A stretch of DNA of 64,000 nucleotides from Rhodopseudomonas sp. AAP120 (GCF_001295845.1 NZ_LJIC01000093.1:1-64000), one strand, 5' to 3'. Shown: positions 49,530-59,245, counted from the first letter of the stretch. A program made the numbers and translations. The notes: a model not told the origin generated them from the letters alone.

Positions 49530-50303
49530 ATGGATATCGCCACACTACTCGGCCTGGTCGCGGGCGCCGCGGTCGTGTCTTCGCTCATCCTGATGGGCGG
49601 CAACTTCGGGATGTTTTACGACATCCATGCGGTGATCGTGATTTTCGGCGGATCCTTCGCTGCGACCCTGATCCGTTTTCCGCTTTCCGCGATGCTGCAC
49701 GGCCTGCCGCTCGGCGCCAAATTCGCCTTCACGCTCAGCAACCTCTCGGCGCGCGATCTGGTCGATGAGCTGGCCCGGATCGCCGAGATCGCGCGCAAGT
49801 CCGGTCCGGTCGGGCTGGAGAAGGTCGAGGCCGACGACCCCTTTCTGGCCAAGGGCGTGCGCTACGTGGCCGACGGCTACGACATCGAATTCATCCGCGA
49901 CAATCTCGAGCGCGATCGCGACAACTTCCTGCTGCACCTGAACGAAGGCTCGAAGATCTATCGCGCGATCGGTGACTGCGCGCCGGCCTTCGGCATGATC
50001 GGCACGCTGCTCGGCATGGTGCAGATGTTCTCCAACATGCAGGACCCGTCCAAGCTCGGTCCGTTCATGGCGGTGGCGCTGCTGGCGACGCTGTATGGCG
50101 CGGTGGTGGCCAACCTGATCTGTCTGCCGATCGCCGACAAGCTGCACACCAAGCTGGTGGACGAGGACACCAACCGCACGCTGATCATCGACGGCATCCT
50201 GATGATCCGCGACTCCAAGAGCCCGACTCTGGTCCGGGAAATGCTGCTCGCGTATCTGCCGGAGAAGCATCGCCACACCGAGGACGAGGGCGTTCCCGCT
50301 TAG
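49530..50303 (+). CDS. MotA-type proton-channel stator subunit
   Basis: A 257-residue inner-membrane protein of the MotA/TolQ/ExbB superfamily. It opens MDIATLLGLVAGAAVVSSLIL and GGNFGMFYDIHAVIVIFGGSF, then a cytoplasmic loop with charged residues, then two helices (DCAPAFGMIGTLLGMVQMF and GPFMAVALLATLYGAVVANL). The proline-containing APAFGMIGT block is typical of MotA. It pairs with the MotB-like gene 30 bases downstream. No other flagellar gene is in the window. An in-frame start 26 codons upstream would lack MotA similarity. Confidence 0.88.
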   Translation: MDIATLLGLVAGAAVVSSLILMGGNFGMFYDIHAVIVIFGGSFAATLIRFPLSAMLHGLPLGAKFAFTLSNLSARDLVDELARIAEIARKSGPVGLEKVEADDPFLAKGVRYVADGYDIEFIRDNLERDRDNFLLHLNEGSKIYRAIGDCAPAFGMIGTLLGMVQMFSNMQDPSKLGPFMAVALLATLYGAVVANLICLPIADKLHTKLVDEDTNRTLIIDGILMIRDSKSPTLVREMLLAYLPEKHRHTEDEGVPA

Positions 50304-50333
50304 TCGGGGCGACCGCAGCCCGGAACGCGAGCC

Positions 50334-51155
50334 ATGGCCAAGAAAAAACGGGAGGAGGCACACGGCGGTCACGGCTGGTTCGTGACCTTCGCCGACCTGA
50401 TGGCGCTGCTGCTCGCGTTCTTCGTGATGCTGACGGCGTTCTCCACTCAGGACAAGGACAAGCTAAAGGTCGTCGCCGGCTCGATGCGCGAAGCGTTCGG
50501 CGTCCAGTCCGACGCGCGCTACTCCGGCATCATCGAGAACGACGGCTTGCCGACGCGCGGCAAGGTCAAGAACACCGAGCACGTCAATCCGGAGCTCTCG
50601 ACCAGCAAGCCGGCGCCTGGTGAAGTCAGCAAGGACGAAGGCGTTCACACCAAGGAAGAACGCGAATTCGCGCTGGCGTCGGCGTCTTTGCGGCAGGCCT
50701 TGCAGGACATGCCGGAAATCACCGAACTGTCCAAGAACGTGATGTTCGAGGAAACCAAGCAGGGCCTCAATCTGGAGATCATGGATCAGGACGGCCGGGC
50801 GATGTTCGCGGATGGCTCGAAAGCCCCGTTCGAACGTACACGGCGGTTGCTGCAGCGGCTCGCGGGGCCGCTGCGGGCGACGCCGCTGCGGATTACGATC
50901 TCCGGCCACACCTCCGCCGGCCTGATGCCGCAACGAAGCGACTACAATGGCTTCGATCTCTCGTCAGACCGCGCCAACGCGGTACGGCAGATCCTCGAAC
51001 GGGAAGGGGTGCCGATGTCGCACTTCTTCGCGGTCACCGGCAGGGCCGACACCCAGCCGCTGTTTCCTGAAGATCCGTCGATCGCCGCCAACCGGCGTGT
51101 CACCATCACGCTGATGCGCGAAAGCCCGACGTTGCCGCCCGGGCTGAAGCCGTAA
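50334..51155 (+). CDS. MotB-type stator subunit with OmpA-like domain
   Basis: A 273-residue partner of the MotA-like protein. A short basic N-terminus (MAKKKREE) leads into the single membrane helix WFVTFADLMALLLAFFVMLTAFS with the proton-binding Asp. A linker of about 110 residues follows, then the peptidoglycan-binding OmpA domain (LRITISGHTSAG ... DLSSDRANAVRQILEREGV ... PEDPSIAANRRVTI) with its Asp-Arg contacts. It would drive flagellar rotation, but a sister role is possible. Confidence 0.9.
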   Translation: MAKKKREEAHGGHGWFVTFADLMALLLAFFVMLTAFSTQDKDKLKVVAGSMREAFGVQSDARYSGIIENDGLPTRGKVKNTEHVNPELSTSKPAPGEVSKDEGVHTKEEREFALASASLRQALQDMPEITELSKNVMFEETKQGLNLEIMDQDGRAMFADGSKAPFERTRRLLQRLAGPLRATPLRITISGHTSAGLMPQRSDYNGFDLSSDRANAVRQILEREGVPMSHFFAVTGRADTQPLFPEDPSIAANRRVTITLMRESPTLPPGLKP

Positions 51156-51278
51156 TCCGGAATCTGTCGTCGCGTCCACCGCCTTGACGGCGGCCGCCCG
51201 CCGACCGCACACTCAAGCCGAGTTGCGAGACAGTCCCGGCTTGGATCAATTCCGGGGGTCGAGCGTTCTACGGCGACC

Positions 51279-53177
51279 ATGGCCCTCACTGAGGCATCGA
51301 AGCAGACGCCAGAAGCTCCCGCGGCGGCCGGATTCTGGACGCTGACTTTGGGTGGCATGGGCGTGGTGTTCGGCGACATCGGTACGTCGCCGCTTTACGC
51401 TTTCCGTGAGGCGGTCGCCGGCGCGGCCGGCAGCGAGCCCGCCACCCGCGTCATGGTGCTCGGCGTTCTCTCCCTGATCTTGTGGGCGCTGCTGATCGTC
51501 GTCACCGCGAAATACGTCCTGCTGTTGCTGCGCGCCGACAACAATGGCGAGGGCGGCACGCTGTCGCTGATGGCTCTCGGCCAGCGCGCGCTGCGCCGGC
51601 GCAGTGTGCTGCTGCTCACCCTCGGCGTGATCGGCGCCTCGATGTTCATCGGCGACTCGATGATCACGCCGGCGATCTCGGTGCTGTCCGCGGTGGAGGG
51701 CCTGAAGATCGCCGCACCGGCGCTCGAACATTATGTCGTTCCGCTCACGCTGCTGATCCTGGTCGTGCTGTTCGGTGTGCAGAGCAGCGGCACCGCCAAG
51801 GTGGCGCGGGCATTCGGTCCGGTCATGTTCGTCTGGTTCGGCATCCTTGCCGCGATGGGGCTGGCTCACATCAACGACGACCCAACCGTGCTGGCGGCGA
51901 TCAATCCCTGGTACGCGGGGCAGTTCCTGCTCACCCACGGCACCATCGGCTTGGTGACGCTCGGCGCCGTTTTCCTCGCCGTGACCGGCGGCGAGGCGCT
52001 GTATGCGGATCTCGGGCATTTCGGCCGACGGCCGATCCAGGTCGGATGGCTCGGCTTCGTGCTGCCGGCTCTGCTGCTCAATTATTTCGGCCAGGGCGCG
52101 CTGGTGCTGTCCAATCCGGCGGCTTTGGAAAACCCGTTCTACCGGATGGTGCCGGACAGCTTCGTCCTGCCGCTGGTCGGAATGGCGACCTTGGCGACGG
52201 TGATCGCCAGCCAAGCGGTGATCACCGGCGCATACTCGCTGATCAGCCAAGCGGTCCAGCTCGGTCTGCTGCCGCGCTTCGAAGTGCGCTACACCTCCGA
52301 AAACCATGCAGGGCAGGTCTATCTGCCGCGGGTCAACGCGCTGCTGCTGATCGGCGTGCTGGTCCTGGTCCTGGTATTTCAGAGCTCAAGCCGGCTCGCT
52401 TCGGCCTACGGCATCGCGGTGTCGACCACCATGGTGGCCGACGGCATCATGGGCTTTGTGGTGGTCTGGAAGCTGTGGGGCTGGCGGCCGGCAGCCGCGG
52501 CGTTGCTGATCCTGCCGTTCGTGGCAGTGGATGCGATGTTCTTCAGCGCCAATCTGCTGAAGCTGCTGGACGGCGCCTGGGTGCCGCTGCTGTTCGGCCT
52601 GTCGATGGCGGTGGTGATCTGGACGTGGCGCAAGGGCGTCGCGATGCTGATGATCAAGACCCGGCGTTCCGAAGTGCCGTTCCACGATCTGATCGATAGT
52701 CTCGAGCGGCATCCGCCGCATGTCGTCAAAGGCACCGCCGTTTTCCTGACGTCCGACCCGGACTATGTGCCGACGGCGCTGCTGCACAATCTCAAGCACA
52801 ACACGGTGCTGCACGAGCACAACGTAATCCTGACGATCGAGACCGCCCACACCCCGCGGGTGCGGCCGTCCGAGCGCGTGCATCTGGAGAAGGTCAGCGA
52901 GAAGTTCAGCAAGGTGCGGCTGCGGTTCGGCTTCATGGAGTCGCCCAACGTGCCCAAAGCGCTGGTGCTCGCCCGCAAGCTCGGCTGGGCATTCGACATC
53001 ATGACGACCTCCTTCTTCGTCTCCCGGCGTGCGCTGAAGCCCGCCGCGCAATCCGGGATGCCGCGCTGGCAGAACAAGCTGTTCATCGCGCTCAGCCGCT
53101 CGGCCAATGACGCCACCGACTATTTTCATATCCCGACCGGACGCGTGGTCGAGGTGGGGACGCAGGTCACGATCTGA
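51279..53177 (+). CDS. kup: Low-affinity potassium transporter Kup
   Basis: A 632-residue potassium-proton symporter of the KUP/HAK/KT family. The signature [22 protein letters not shown] is at residues 22-43, followed by [47 protein letters not shown]. Twelve helices precede a cytoplasmic C-terminal domain ([16 protein letters not shown] ... [15 protein letters not shown]). An upstream ribosome-binding site is not obvious. Confidence 0.95.
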   Translation: MALTEASKQTPEAPAAAGFWTLTLGGMGVVFGDIGTSPLYAFREAVAGAAGSEPATRVMVLGVLSLILWALLIVVTAKYVLLLLRADNNGEGGTLSLMALGQRALRRRSVLLLTLGVIGASMFIGDSMITPAISVLSAVEGLKIAAPALEHYVVPLTLLILVVLFGVQSSGTAKVARAFGPVMFVWFGILAAMGLAHINDDPTVLAAINPWYAGQFLLTHGTIGLVTLGAVFLAVTGGEALYADLGHFGRRPIQVGWLGFVLPALLLNYFGQGALVLSNPAALENPFYRMVPDSFVLPLVGMATLATVIASQAVITGAYSLISQAVQLGLLPRFEVRYTSENHAGQVYLPRVNALLLIGVLVLVLVFQSSSRLASAYGIAVSTTMVADGIMGFVVVWKLWGWRPAAAALLILPFVAVDAMFFSANLLKLLDGAWVPLLFGLSMAVVIWTWRKGVAMLMIKTRRSEVPFHDLIDSLERHPPHVVKGTAVFLTSDPDYVPTALLHNLKHNTVLHEHNVILTIETAHTPRVRPSERVHLEKVSEKFSKVRLRFGFMESPNVPKALVLARKLGWAFDIMTTSFFVSRRALKPAAQSGMPRWQNKLFIALSRSANDATDYFHIPTGRVVEVGTQVTI

Positions 53178-53249
53178 AGGCTCCGCCCGGAGCATGCCTG
53201 CGACCAAAGGGGCGGTGCATTTCCGGCGGGCAGGCGCTATGCAGCAAAG

Positions 53250-53705
53250 ATGACCGCAACTCTTTCCCGACGCTTGATTTTCCTCGCACTTGGCGCAACC
53301 TTGGCGACGCAATGGCCGGGCTTGGTTCGCGTTGTTGCGCTATTGGGTCCGGACAGTGCGATCGCGGGAGAGAACAGAGTGAGTGGCCAGGTTGAGGATT
53401 TGACGCCGCAGGAGGTCTCCAAGGGCATCGCGGAAGGACGCTACCTGCTGGTGGATGTGCGCGAGCCGAACGAGGTGGCGGCCGAAGCCTATCCCGACGC
53501 CGTGGTGGTTCCGCTCTCGACCTTCGACCCGAAGCTGATCCCCGATCCGGCCGGCAAGGAAATCGTGTTCGCCTGCCGGTCCGGCAAGCGCTCGGTGACC
53601 GCCTCGCAGGCCGCGCAAGCCTCGGGGCTCGCCTACAACAAACATCTCGCCGGCGGCATCTTGGGCTGGAAGGCGGCAGGCTTGCCCACCACGCCGGGCC
53701 GCTGA
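53250..53705 (+). CDS. Secreted rhodanese-domain protein
   Basis: A 151-residue protein with an N-terminal signal or anchor (RRLIFLALGATLATQWPGLVRVVALL) and one rhodanese domain. The domain starts VEDLTPQEVSKGIAEGRYLLVDVREPNE and has the active loop IVFACRSGKRSVTASQ with the catalytic cysteine. The AGGILGWKAAGLP end is typical. It probably transfers sulfane sulfur or senses thiols in the periplasm. The aminotransferase gene starts seven bases downstream. Confidence 0.88.
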   Translation: MTATLSRRLIFLALGATLATQWPGLVRVVALLGPDSAIAGENRVSGQVEDLTPQEVSKGIAEGRYLLVDVREPNEVAAEAYPDAVVVPLSTFDPKLIPDPAGKEIVFACRSGKRSVTASQAAQASGLAYNKHLAGGILGWKAAGLPTTPGR

Positions 53706-53712
53706 CGGCGCG

Positions 53713-54867
53713 ATGAACAGGGTTTTCTCTGAGCTGCCCGTCACCGTGTTCGAGGCGATGTCGCAGCTCGCGCGCGACAACAACGCCATCAATCTCGGGC
53801 AGGGATTCCCCGACGATCCCGGGCCGGGCGACATCCGCCGCGCCGCCGCCGACGCGGTGCTGAATGGCTACAATCAGTATCCGTCGATGATGGGGATCCC
53901 CGAGCTGCGGCAGGCGATCTCCACGCACTACGCGCATTGGCACGGCGTCGCGCTGGATCCGATGACCGAGGTGATGGTGACGTCCGGCGCCACCGAGGCG
54001 CTCGCCAGCGCGATCCTGTCGGTGGTGTCGCCCGGCGACGAAGTGATCGTGTTTCAGCCGGTCTACGATTCCTACCTGCCGATCATCCGGCAGGCCGGCG
54101 GCATTCCCAAGCTGGTGCGGCTCGAGCCGCCGCATTGGCGGATCACCGAGGAGGCGCTGCGCGCGGTCTTCACGCCGAAGACCAAGGCGATCGTCTTCAA
54201 CAATCCGCTCAACCCCGCCGCGGTGGTGTATCCGCGCGAAGACCTCGAACTCTTGGCGCGGTTCTGCCAGGAGTTCGACGCGGTGGCGATCTGCGACGAG
54301 GTCTGGGAGCACGTCACCTTCGACGGCCTCAGCCATATCCCGCTGATTGCGATCGAAGGGATGCGCGACCGCACCATCAAGATCGGTTCGGCCGGGAAGA
54401 TCTTCTCCCTGACGGGCTGGAAGGTCGGCTTCGTCTGCGCCGCGCCGCCGCTGCTGCGGGTGGCCGCCAAGGTGCATCAGTTCCTCGCCTTCACCACGGC
54501 GCCGAACCTGCAGGTCGCAGTGGCTTACGGCCTCGGCAAGAGCGACGATTACTTCCTGCAGATGCGCAAAGACCTGGCGCGCAGCCGCGATCGGCTGGCG
54601 GACGGACTGGCGCGCATCGGGTTCCCGGTCATTCGATCGCAGGGCACCTATTTCCTCACCGTCGACCTCGCGCCGCTCGGCCTGAACGAGACAGACGAGG
54701 CGTTCTGCAAGCGGATCGTCAGCGACTATAAAGTCGCGGCGATCCCGGTGTCGGCGTTCTACGAGGAGGAGCCGGTCACATCGGTGGTGCGGTTCTGTTT
54801 CGCCAAGAAGGATCAGACGCTGGATACCGCCCTGGAGCGTCTGTCGGACGCGGTGCACGGGCGGTAG
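53713..54867 (+). CDS. Class I/II PLP-dependent aminotransferase (KAT/YbdL-like)
   Basis: A 384-residue fold-type I enzyme. NNAINLGQGFPDDPGP and ASAILSVVSPGDEVIVFQPVYDSY are typical of the kynurenine/methionine aminotransferase branch. The PLP lysine is in KIGSAGKIFSLTGWKVGF, and DEVWEHVTFDG supplies the Asp that pairs with the pyridine ring. Substrate specificity is open: methionine, kynurenine or related amino acids. It follows the rhodanese gene by seven bases, so the pair is probably one operon, perhaps with the polyamine-binding protein gene after it. Confidence 0.92.
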   Translation: MNRVFSELPVTVFEAMSQLARDNNAINLGQGFPDDPGPGDIRRAAADAVLNGYNQYPSMMGIPELRQAISTHYAHWHGVALDPMTEVMVTSGATEALASAILSVVSPGDEVIVFQPVYDSYLPIIRQAGGIPKLVRLEPPHWRITEEALRAVFTPKTKAIVFNNPLNPAAVVYPREDLELLARFCQEFDAVAICDEVWEHVTFDGLSHIPLIAIEGMRDRTIKIGSAGKIFSLTGWKVGFVCAAPPLLRVAAKVHQFLAFTTAPNLQVAVAYGLGKSDDYFLQMRKDLARSRDRLADGLARIGFPVIRSQGTYFLTVDLAPLGLNETDEAFCKRIVSDYKVAAIPVSAFYEEEPVTSVVRFCFAKKDQTLDTALERLSDAVHGR

Positions 54868-54877
54868 GGCTTCGATA

Positions 54878-55990
54878 ATGCGTAACTCTTTCTCCGGGCC
54901 GCTGCTGATGCTGAGCGCGGCCGCCGCGCTCATTGCGGGGACTGCCGCGCCTGCGCCGGCTCAGGAGCGCACCGTCAATTTCTACAACTGGTCGAACTAC
55001 GTCGCGCCGGGCGTGCTCGAGGAGTTCACCCGCGAGACCGGCATCAAGGTGGTGTACGACACCTTCGACGGCAACGAGACGCTGGAGACCAAGCTTCTGG
55101 CTGGCAAATCGGGCTACGACGTGGTGGTTCCGACGGCGTATTTCCTGCAGCGCCAGATCGGCGCGAAGGTGTTCCAGAAGCTGGACCCGGCGAAGCTGCC
55201 GAACATGAAGAACGCCTGGGATGTCGTGACCAAGAAGCTGGCGCTGTACGATCCCGGCAATCAATACGCCGCCAACTACATGTGGGGCACCACCGGCATC
55301 GGCTACAACGTCGCGGCGGTGAAGAAGATTCTCGGCGAGGGTGTTGCGCTCGACAGCTGGAGCCTGGTGTTCAAGCCGGAGAACCTCGCCAAGTTCAAGG
55401 ATTGCGGCGTCCAGATGCTGGACTCGGCGGACGACATCCTGCCGGCAGCGCTGACCTATCTCGGGCTCGATCCGAACTCGACCAAGCAGGCCGACCTGGA
55501 AAAGGCAGCCGACGCCGTTGCGCAGGTGCGCTCCTCGGTCCGCAAATTCCATTCGTCCGAGTATCTGAGCGCTCTGGCCACCGGCGAGATCTGCCTGGTG
55601 GTCGGCTGGTCCGGCGACATCAAGCAGGCGCAGTCGCGCGCCGCGGAGTCGAACAACGGCGTCGAGATCGGCTACGCGATCCCTAAAGAGGGCGCGCAGA
55701 TGTTCTTCGACAATCTGGCGATCCCGGCGGACGCCAGGAACGTCGCCGAGGCCCACGAACTGATCAACTTCCTGTATCGCCCGGACATCGCGGCGCGCAA
55801 TTCCGACTTCCTGTCCTATGCCAACGGCAACAAGGCCAGCCAGGAATTCATCAATCCGCGGGTTCTCAACGACAAGACGATCTACCCCGACGAGGCGATG
55901 CAGGCGCGCCTGTTCGTCATCACCGCACGCGATCCGGTCACGCAGCGGGTGATCAACCGGCTCTGGACGCGGGTGAAGACGGGGCGCTGA
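54878..55990 (+). CDS. Periplasmic polyamine-binding protein (PotF/PotD family)
   Basis: A 370-residue ABC transporter receptor. The signal peptide (LMLSAAAALIAGTAAPAPAQ) is followed by RTVNFYNWSNYVAPGVLEEFTRETGIKVVYDTFDGNETLETKLL, the PotF hallmark. MWGTTGIGYNV and VGWSGDIKQAQSRAAE are the substrate-cleft blocks. No permease or ATPase genes adjoin it, so it must work with a transporter encoded elsewhere. It starts 11 bases after the aminotransferase gene. Confidence 0.93.
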   Translation: MRNSFSGPLLMLSAAAALIAGTAAPAPAQERTVNFYNWSNYVAPGVLEEFTRETGIKVVYDTFDGNETLETKLLAGKSGYDVVVPTAYFLQRQIGAKVFQKLDPAKLPNMKNAWDVVTKKLALYDPGNQYAANYMWGTTGIGYNVAAVKKILGEGVALDSWSLVFKPENLAKFKDCGVQMLDSADDILPAALTYLGLDPNSTKQADLEKAADAVAQVRSSVRKFHSSEYLSALATGEICLVVGWSGDIKQAQSRAAESNNGVEIGYAIPKEGAQMFFDNLAIPADARNVAEAHELINFLYRPDIAARNSDFLSYANGNKASQEFINPRVLNDKTIYPDEAMQARLFVITARDPVTQRVINRLWTRVKTGR

Positions 55991-56063
55991 CCTGCCCGGC
56001 GTCATCCGAACTGCGTAAGCGCACGAGTGCCCGAATCGCCCGCGGGGAGGGCAGGATCGCGGC

Positions 56064-57194
56064 ATGCGATCAGCGGCCCAGACCTGCAGCAGCTCTCGTG
56101 GTGGCCATTCTCGTGGCGCCTGGTGGCTGTGCGTCCTGGTGGCATGCGTCGGTGCTACAGGCGCGGCATCTGCCGGAGAGTTGCGCCAAGAGGCTCGCTG
56201 GCTCGTGTCGGTTGAAGCGCTGGCGTTCGGCCGCTCGGGGACGGGCAATCAGTCGCTGGTGTCGCTGGTGCCCGGCGACGTGCCGTGGTGGACTCCTGCC
56301 GGTCCGAACACCACCAACGTCCCGGGCGTCGAGGCCCTCAACAGCCATCAACTCAGCCAGCGCCTGGCTGGCGGCCCGAGGCTCGGCGTCAGCTATCGGG
56401 ATCCATCGGGCTATGGCGTCGAGCTGTCCTACTTCAATGTGCTCGGGCTGAAGGCGTCCAAGGGCATCGGCCCAGAGGCGCCGGCGCAATGGCTGGTGAT
56501 GAAGGCTCCCGGCACATTCTGGCAGACCCAGGACTATGCCTATCAATCGATGGGGTGGCAGGACGAGAGCCGGCTGCACAGTCTCGAGGCCAACGCGCGG
56601 TTCGACGTGTCGCCGCGCGTGACGCTCCTGGCAGGCGTTCGCTGGCTGCAATTCAGTGATCGACTGCAAGGGACGCTCGATCCGCCGGATCTCGGCCAGC
56701 CGCTGTGGAAGTTCAACGTTCCGAGCCGGCTGGCAGACGCCGTCCCGTTACCCGGCAGTCCAGTCGTCCTCAATCCGCCGTTCTGGACGAGTTCGACCAC
56801 CAACAATTTGTACGGCGTGCAGGTTGGGGCGCGGGCGACTGTCTGGGAGCTCGACCGCTTCTCGCTCGAAGCGATAGCGAAGGTTGGCCTGTTCGAAAAC
56901 CATGCGACCCATACCGCGCTAGTCAGCATGCAGAAGCAGATTTACCCGGCGCAGGCGGCCACCGACGCGGTCGCTTTTGTCGGACAAGGCGGCATCGCGG
57001 CAAGGTATCGGCTCAACGAACGCGTCGCGTTCAAGCTTGGATACGAAGCATTGTGGCTCGGCGGGCTGGCGCTGGCGCCGGCGCAAATTCAGGACACTGC
57101 GACGACGCCGAGCAGCGTCACCGCGACCGGCGTCAACTGCCGCTCGACTACGCTGCTGCAAGGCGTAACCGTCGGCATGGAGTACGCGTTTTAG
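56064..57194 (+). CDS. Outer-membrane beta-barrel protein (BBP7/Lpg1974-like)
   Basis: A 376-residue exported protein. The signal (AWWLCVLVACVGATGAASAGE) is followed by beta-rich sequence with alternating aromatic and polar residues: RWLVSVEALAFGRS, GGPRLGVSYRD-YGVELSYFNVLG, VTLLAGVRWLQFSDRLQG and FKLGYEALWLGGLAL. It ends in EYAF, the aromatic C-terminus recognised by the outer-membrane assembly machinery. The layout resembles BBP7 or Lpg1974-like porins. Its function is unknown. Confidence 0.72.
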   Translation: MRSAAQTCSSSRGGHSRGAWWLCVLVACVGATGAASAGELRQEARWLVSVEALAFGRSGTGNQSLVSLVPGDVPWWTPAGPNTTNVPGVEALNSHQLSQRLAGGPRLGVSYRDPSGYGVELSYFNVLGLKASKGIGPEAPAQWLVMKAPGTFWQTQDYAYQSMGWQDESRLHSLEANARFDVSPRVTLLAGVRWLQFSDRLQGTLDPPDLGQPLWKFNVPSRLADAVPLPGSPVVLNPPFWTSSTTNNLYGVQVGARATVWELDRFSLEAIAKVGLFENHATHTALVSMQKQIYPAQAATDAVAFVGQGGIAARYRLNERVAFKLGYEALWLGGLALAPAQIQDTATTPSSVTATGVNCRSTTLLQGVTVGMEYAF

Positions 57195-57234
57195 CTAACG
57201 GCTGGTTCGACCATGAGAGCGCCGCACGTTCCGA

Positions 57235-57263
57235 GTCATGGCCGGGACAGGCCCGGCCGTGAC
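57235..57263. repeat. Short palindromic repeat, GTCATGGCCGGG type
   Basis: GTCATGGCCGGGACAGGCCC then GGCCGTGAC. GGCCGGG and CCCGGCC arms meet around ACAG, with GTCA(T/C) outer ends. It lies between the convergent beta-barrel and radical SAM genes and may serve both as a 3' end. Confidence 0.65.
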
Positions 57264-57283
57264 GACCTCAGCGCAAGCCGCGA

Positions 57284-59245
57284 TCAGGCCGTCTTCGCCA
57301 GCTCCGGCACTGGAGTCCCGTGGAGAGCGACCTTTTCGAGATCCCGCAGGTTGACCGTCCCGGGCAGCGCATGATCGGACGGCTTGTCGCCGACGCCGCG
57401 CATCGGGATCGGGCTGACGGGCGCGCGCGCGTGCCGCTCGATGTCGTTTCGGAACAAGCGCCAGGCCCATCCCGCCGTGCGCCGATAGGTGTGGGCCAAG
57501 CCGATCATGCCGTAGATCTGCGCGCCGGCGTCGATCAGATGCGCGCGCAGCTTGAGCTGGAAGCGGCGGCGCAGCTTCTTGAGCGTCGAGTAGTTCTTGA
57601 CCTCTTCCGACGGCCTGGTCTCGGCGCTGGAGAATACGTTCGCGGATTTCGAGAACACCAGCGCGGACAGGAAGCGGATCGGGTTGAAGAAGTAGGTGTA
57701 GGCGATGAGCAGATTGATCTGCTTCAGCCACGGCCGCGGGTGCTTCGAGGCGACCACGTAGTTGCCGTCCATGATGTGCGGCTCGACGGTGACGTCGCCG
57801 GCTTTGCTGAAGGCGGTGCCGGATTCGAACACGTTCTCGTACCATTTCGAGCCCGGCGCCGGCGTCAGCATCATCACCTGGGTGGTGATCGAGCCGGCCT
57901 TGCGCAGCAGACGGATCTGGTTGAGCAGGCCGTAGTTAGACTTCCACGTCACCAGCGGCTGGCTGTCGTGGTGCATCATCATCGGCATCGGCAGGATATT
58001 GTTCTCGCGCAGCAGCCGGAAGGCGAGCTCGGTCTTGTCCTTGTCCTGTGCCTTCTTCACCAGCGTCGCCGTCATGTCCTCGACGCCGAGCCACACGGCC
58101 GCGAAACCGGCTTCGCGGATCAGCGGCAGGTGATCGCGCATGCCCACGGTGTCGTGTACGGTGACTTCGGTGCCGATCCGCACCTTGCAGAACGGCCGGC
58201 CGTCCCGTGCCTTCTTGGCGAGCGTCCCGGCGATGTCGAGCGTGCGCTTGGTGGTGTTGAAGAAATTATCGTCGGCACCGAAGAAGTGATAGATCCCGAA
58301 GGTGTTGGCGATCTGCTCGATTTCCTCGGCGATGCGCTCGCCGCTCTTGGCGCGAAACTGCGACTGGTTGTAGGCGGGGATCGGGCAATAGGAGCAGCGG
58401 AATTTGCAGCCGGCGGTCATGACGATGCCGGCGATTGGGCTGTGCCGCTTGACGCGATTGGCCGCCAGCGGTTGGCTCGCCAGCGTCTGCGCGTTGCTGG
58501 GTGCCTCCAGCATCATGTAGCCGTGGACCGGACTCGGAAGTTCGTCCATGTCGCCGAGCAGACGCTGGACTCCGGTATCGACCAGTTCGTCGATCGGGCC
58601 GTTCGGCGATGAGCGGTTGGCGTAGACGATACCCGGCACTTCATCCAGCGCACCGCTCTCGCGGGCGCGGTGAAACACCGACCGCATCGACTCGCCATCG
58701 GCGCGCATCGACAGCAGCACGTTGAGCAGATCGAGGAAGACGTATTCCTCACCGGTCACCGCGACGTCAGCGGACCAGGTCGCATGGCGATCGCCGCCGA
58801 ATACGTGCCAGGGCTCGTAGCGAATGCGCGGGCCGCCGACCATGATCAGCGGGCGCTTGTCCGGCTCGATCTGGCAGGCCTCCCGGATCAGCCGGTCGCA
58901 TTCGGCCGAATGCAGATGCATGCTGGAAACAAGGAACAGGTCCGGGATCCGGCCGTCGAGCCGCATCTGCAGCGGGCTAAAATTGCGGTTCCACTGCTGC
59001 AGGACGATCCGTGTCTTATGGAACCCGACGTCGGCCAGCGCCGAGCCGATCGCGCGCACGCCGCCGGGTGCGAGCCGCGTATCCGCGAGCACGAACGGGA
59101 GGACCCTTGTCCTATGATCGAAAGCGTTGACGATGACGGTCGTCAGATCATGCCGAGCGGAGAGGCCACGGAGCCGCGCCCGCAGAGCCGACATCTTGCC
59201 GGGAACCAGTAGTTCGTCACCACGGGCACGCCTTGGAAGTTCCAT
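57284..59245 (-). CDS. Radical SAM protein with cobalamin-domain-like N-terminus, function unknown
   Basis: A 653-residue protein. Residues about 35-230 form a Rossmann-like domain in the position of the B12 domain in class B radical SAM methylases (DLFLVSSMHLHSAECDRLI and RPLIMVGGPRIRYEPW), but I see no DxHxxG histidine ligand. The SAM cluster is bound by CKFRCSYC (C-x3-C-x2-C), followed by EIEQIANTFGIYHFFGADDNFFN. The C-terminal 150 residues include LLIAYTYFFNPIRFLSALVFSKS, which may contact the membrane. It does not match HpnP or HpnR as I know them. GAGG nine bases before the ATG supports the start. Confidence 0.85.
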   Translation of the reverse strand: MELPRRARGDELLVPGKMSALRARLRGLSARHDLTTVIVNAFDHRTRVLPFVLADTRLAPGGVRAIGSALADVGFHKTRIVLQQWNRNFSPLQMRLDGRIPDLFLVSSMHLHSAECDRLIREACQIEPDKRPLIMVGGPRIRYEPWHVFGGDRHATWSADVAVTGEEYVFLDLLNVLLSMRADGESMRSVFHRARESGALDEVPGIVYANRSSPNGPIDELVDTGVQRLLGDMDELPSPVHGYMMLEAPSNAQTLASQPLAANRVKRHSPIAGIVMTAGCKFRCSYCPIPAYNQSQFRAKSGERIAEEIEQIANTFGIYHFFGADDNFFNTTKRTLDIAGTLAKKARDGRPFCKVRIGTEVTVHDTVGMRDHLPLIREAGFAAVWLGVEDMTATLVKKAQDKDKTELAFRLLRENNILPMPMMMHHDSQPLVTWKSNYGLLNQIRLLRKAGSITTQVMMLTPAPGSKWYENVFESGTAFSKAGDVTVEPHIMDGNYVVASKHPRPWLKQINLLIAYTYFFNPIRFLSALVFSKSANVFSSAETRPSEEVKNYSTLKKLRRRFQLKLRAHLIDAGAQIYGMIGLAHTYRRTAGWAWRLFRNDIERHARAPVSPIPMRGVGDKPSDHALPGTVNLRDLEKVALHGTPVPELAKTA

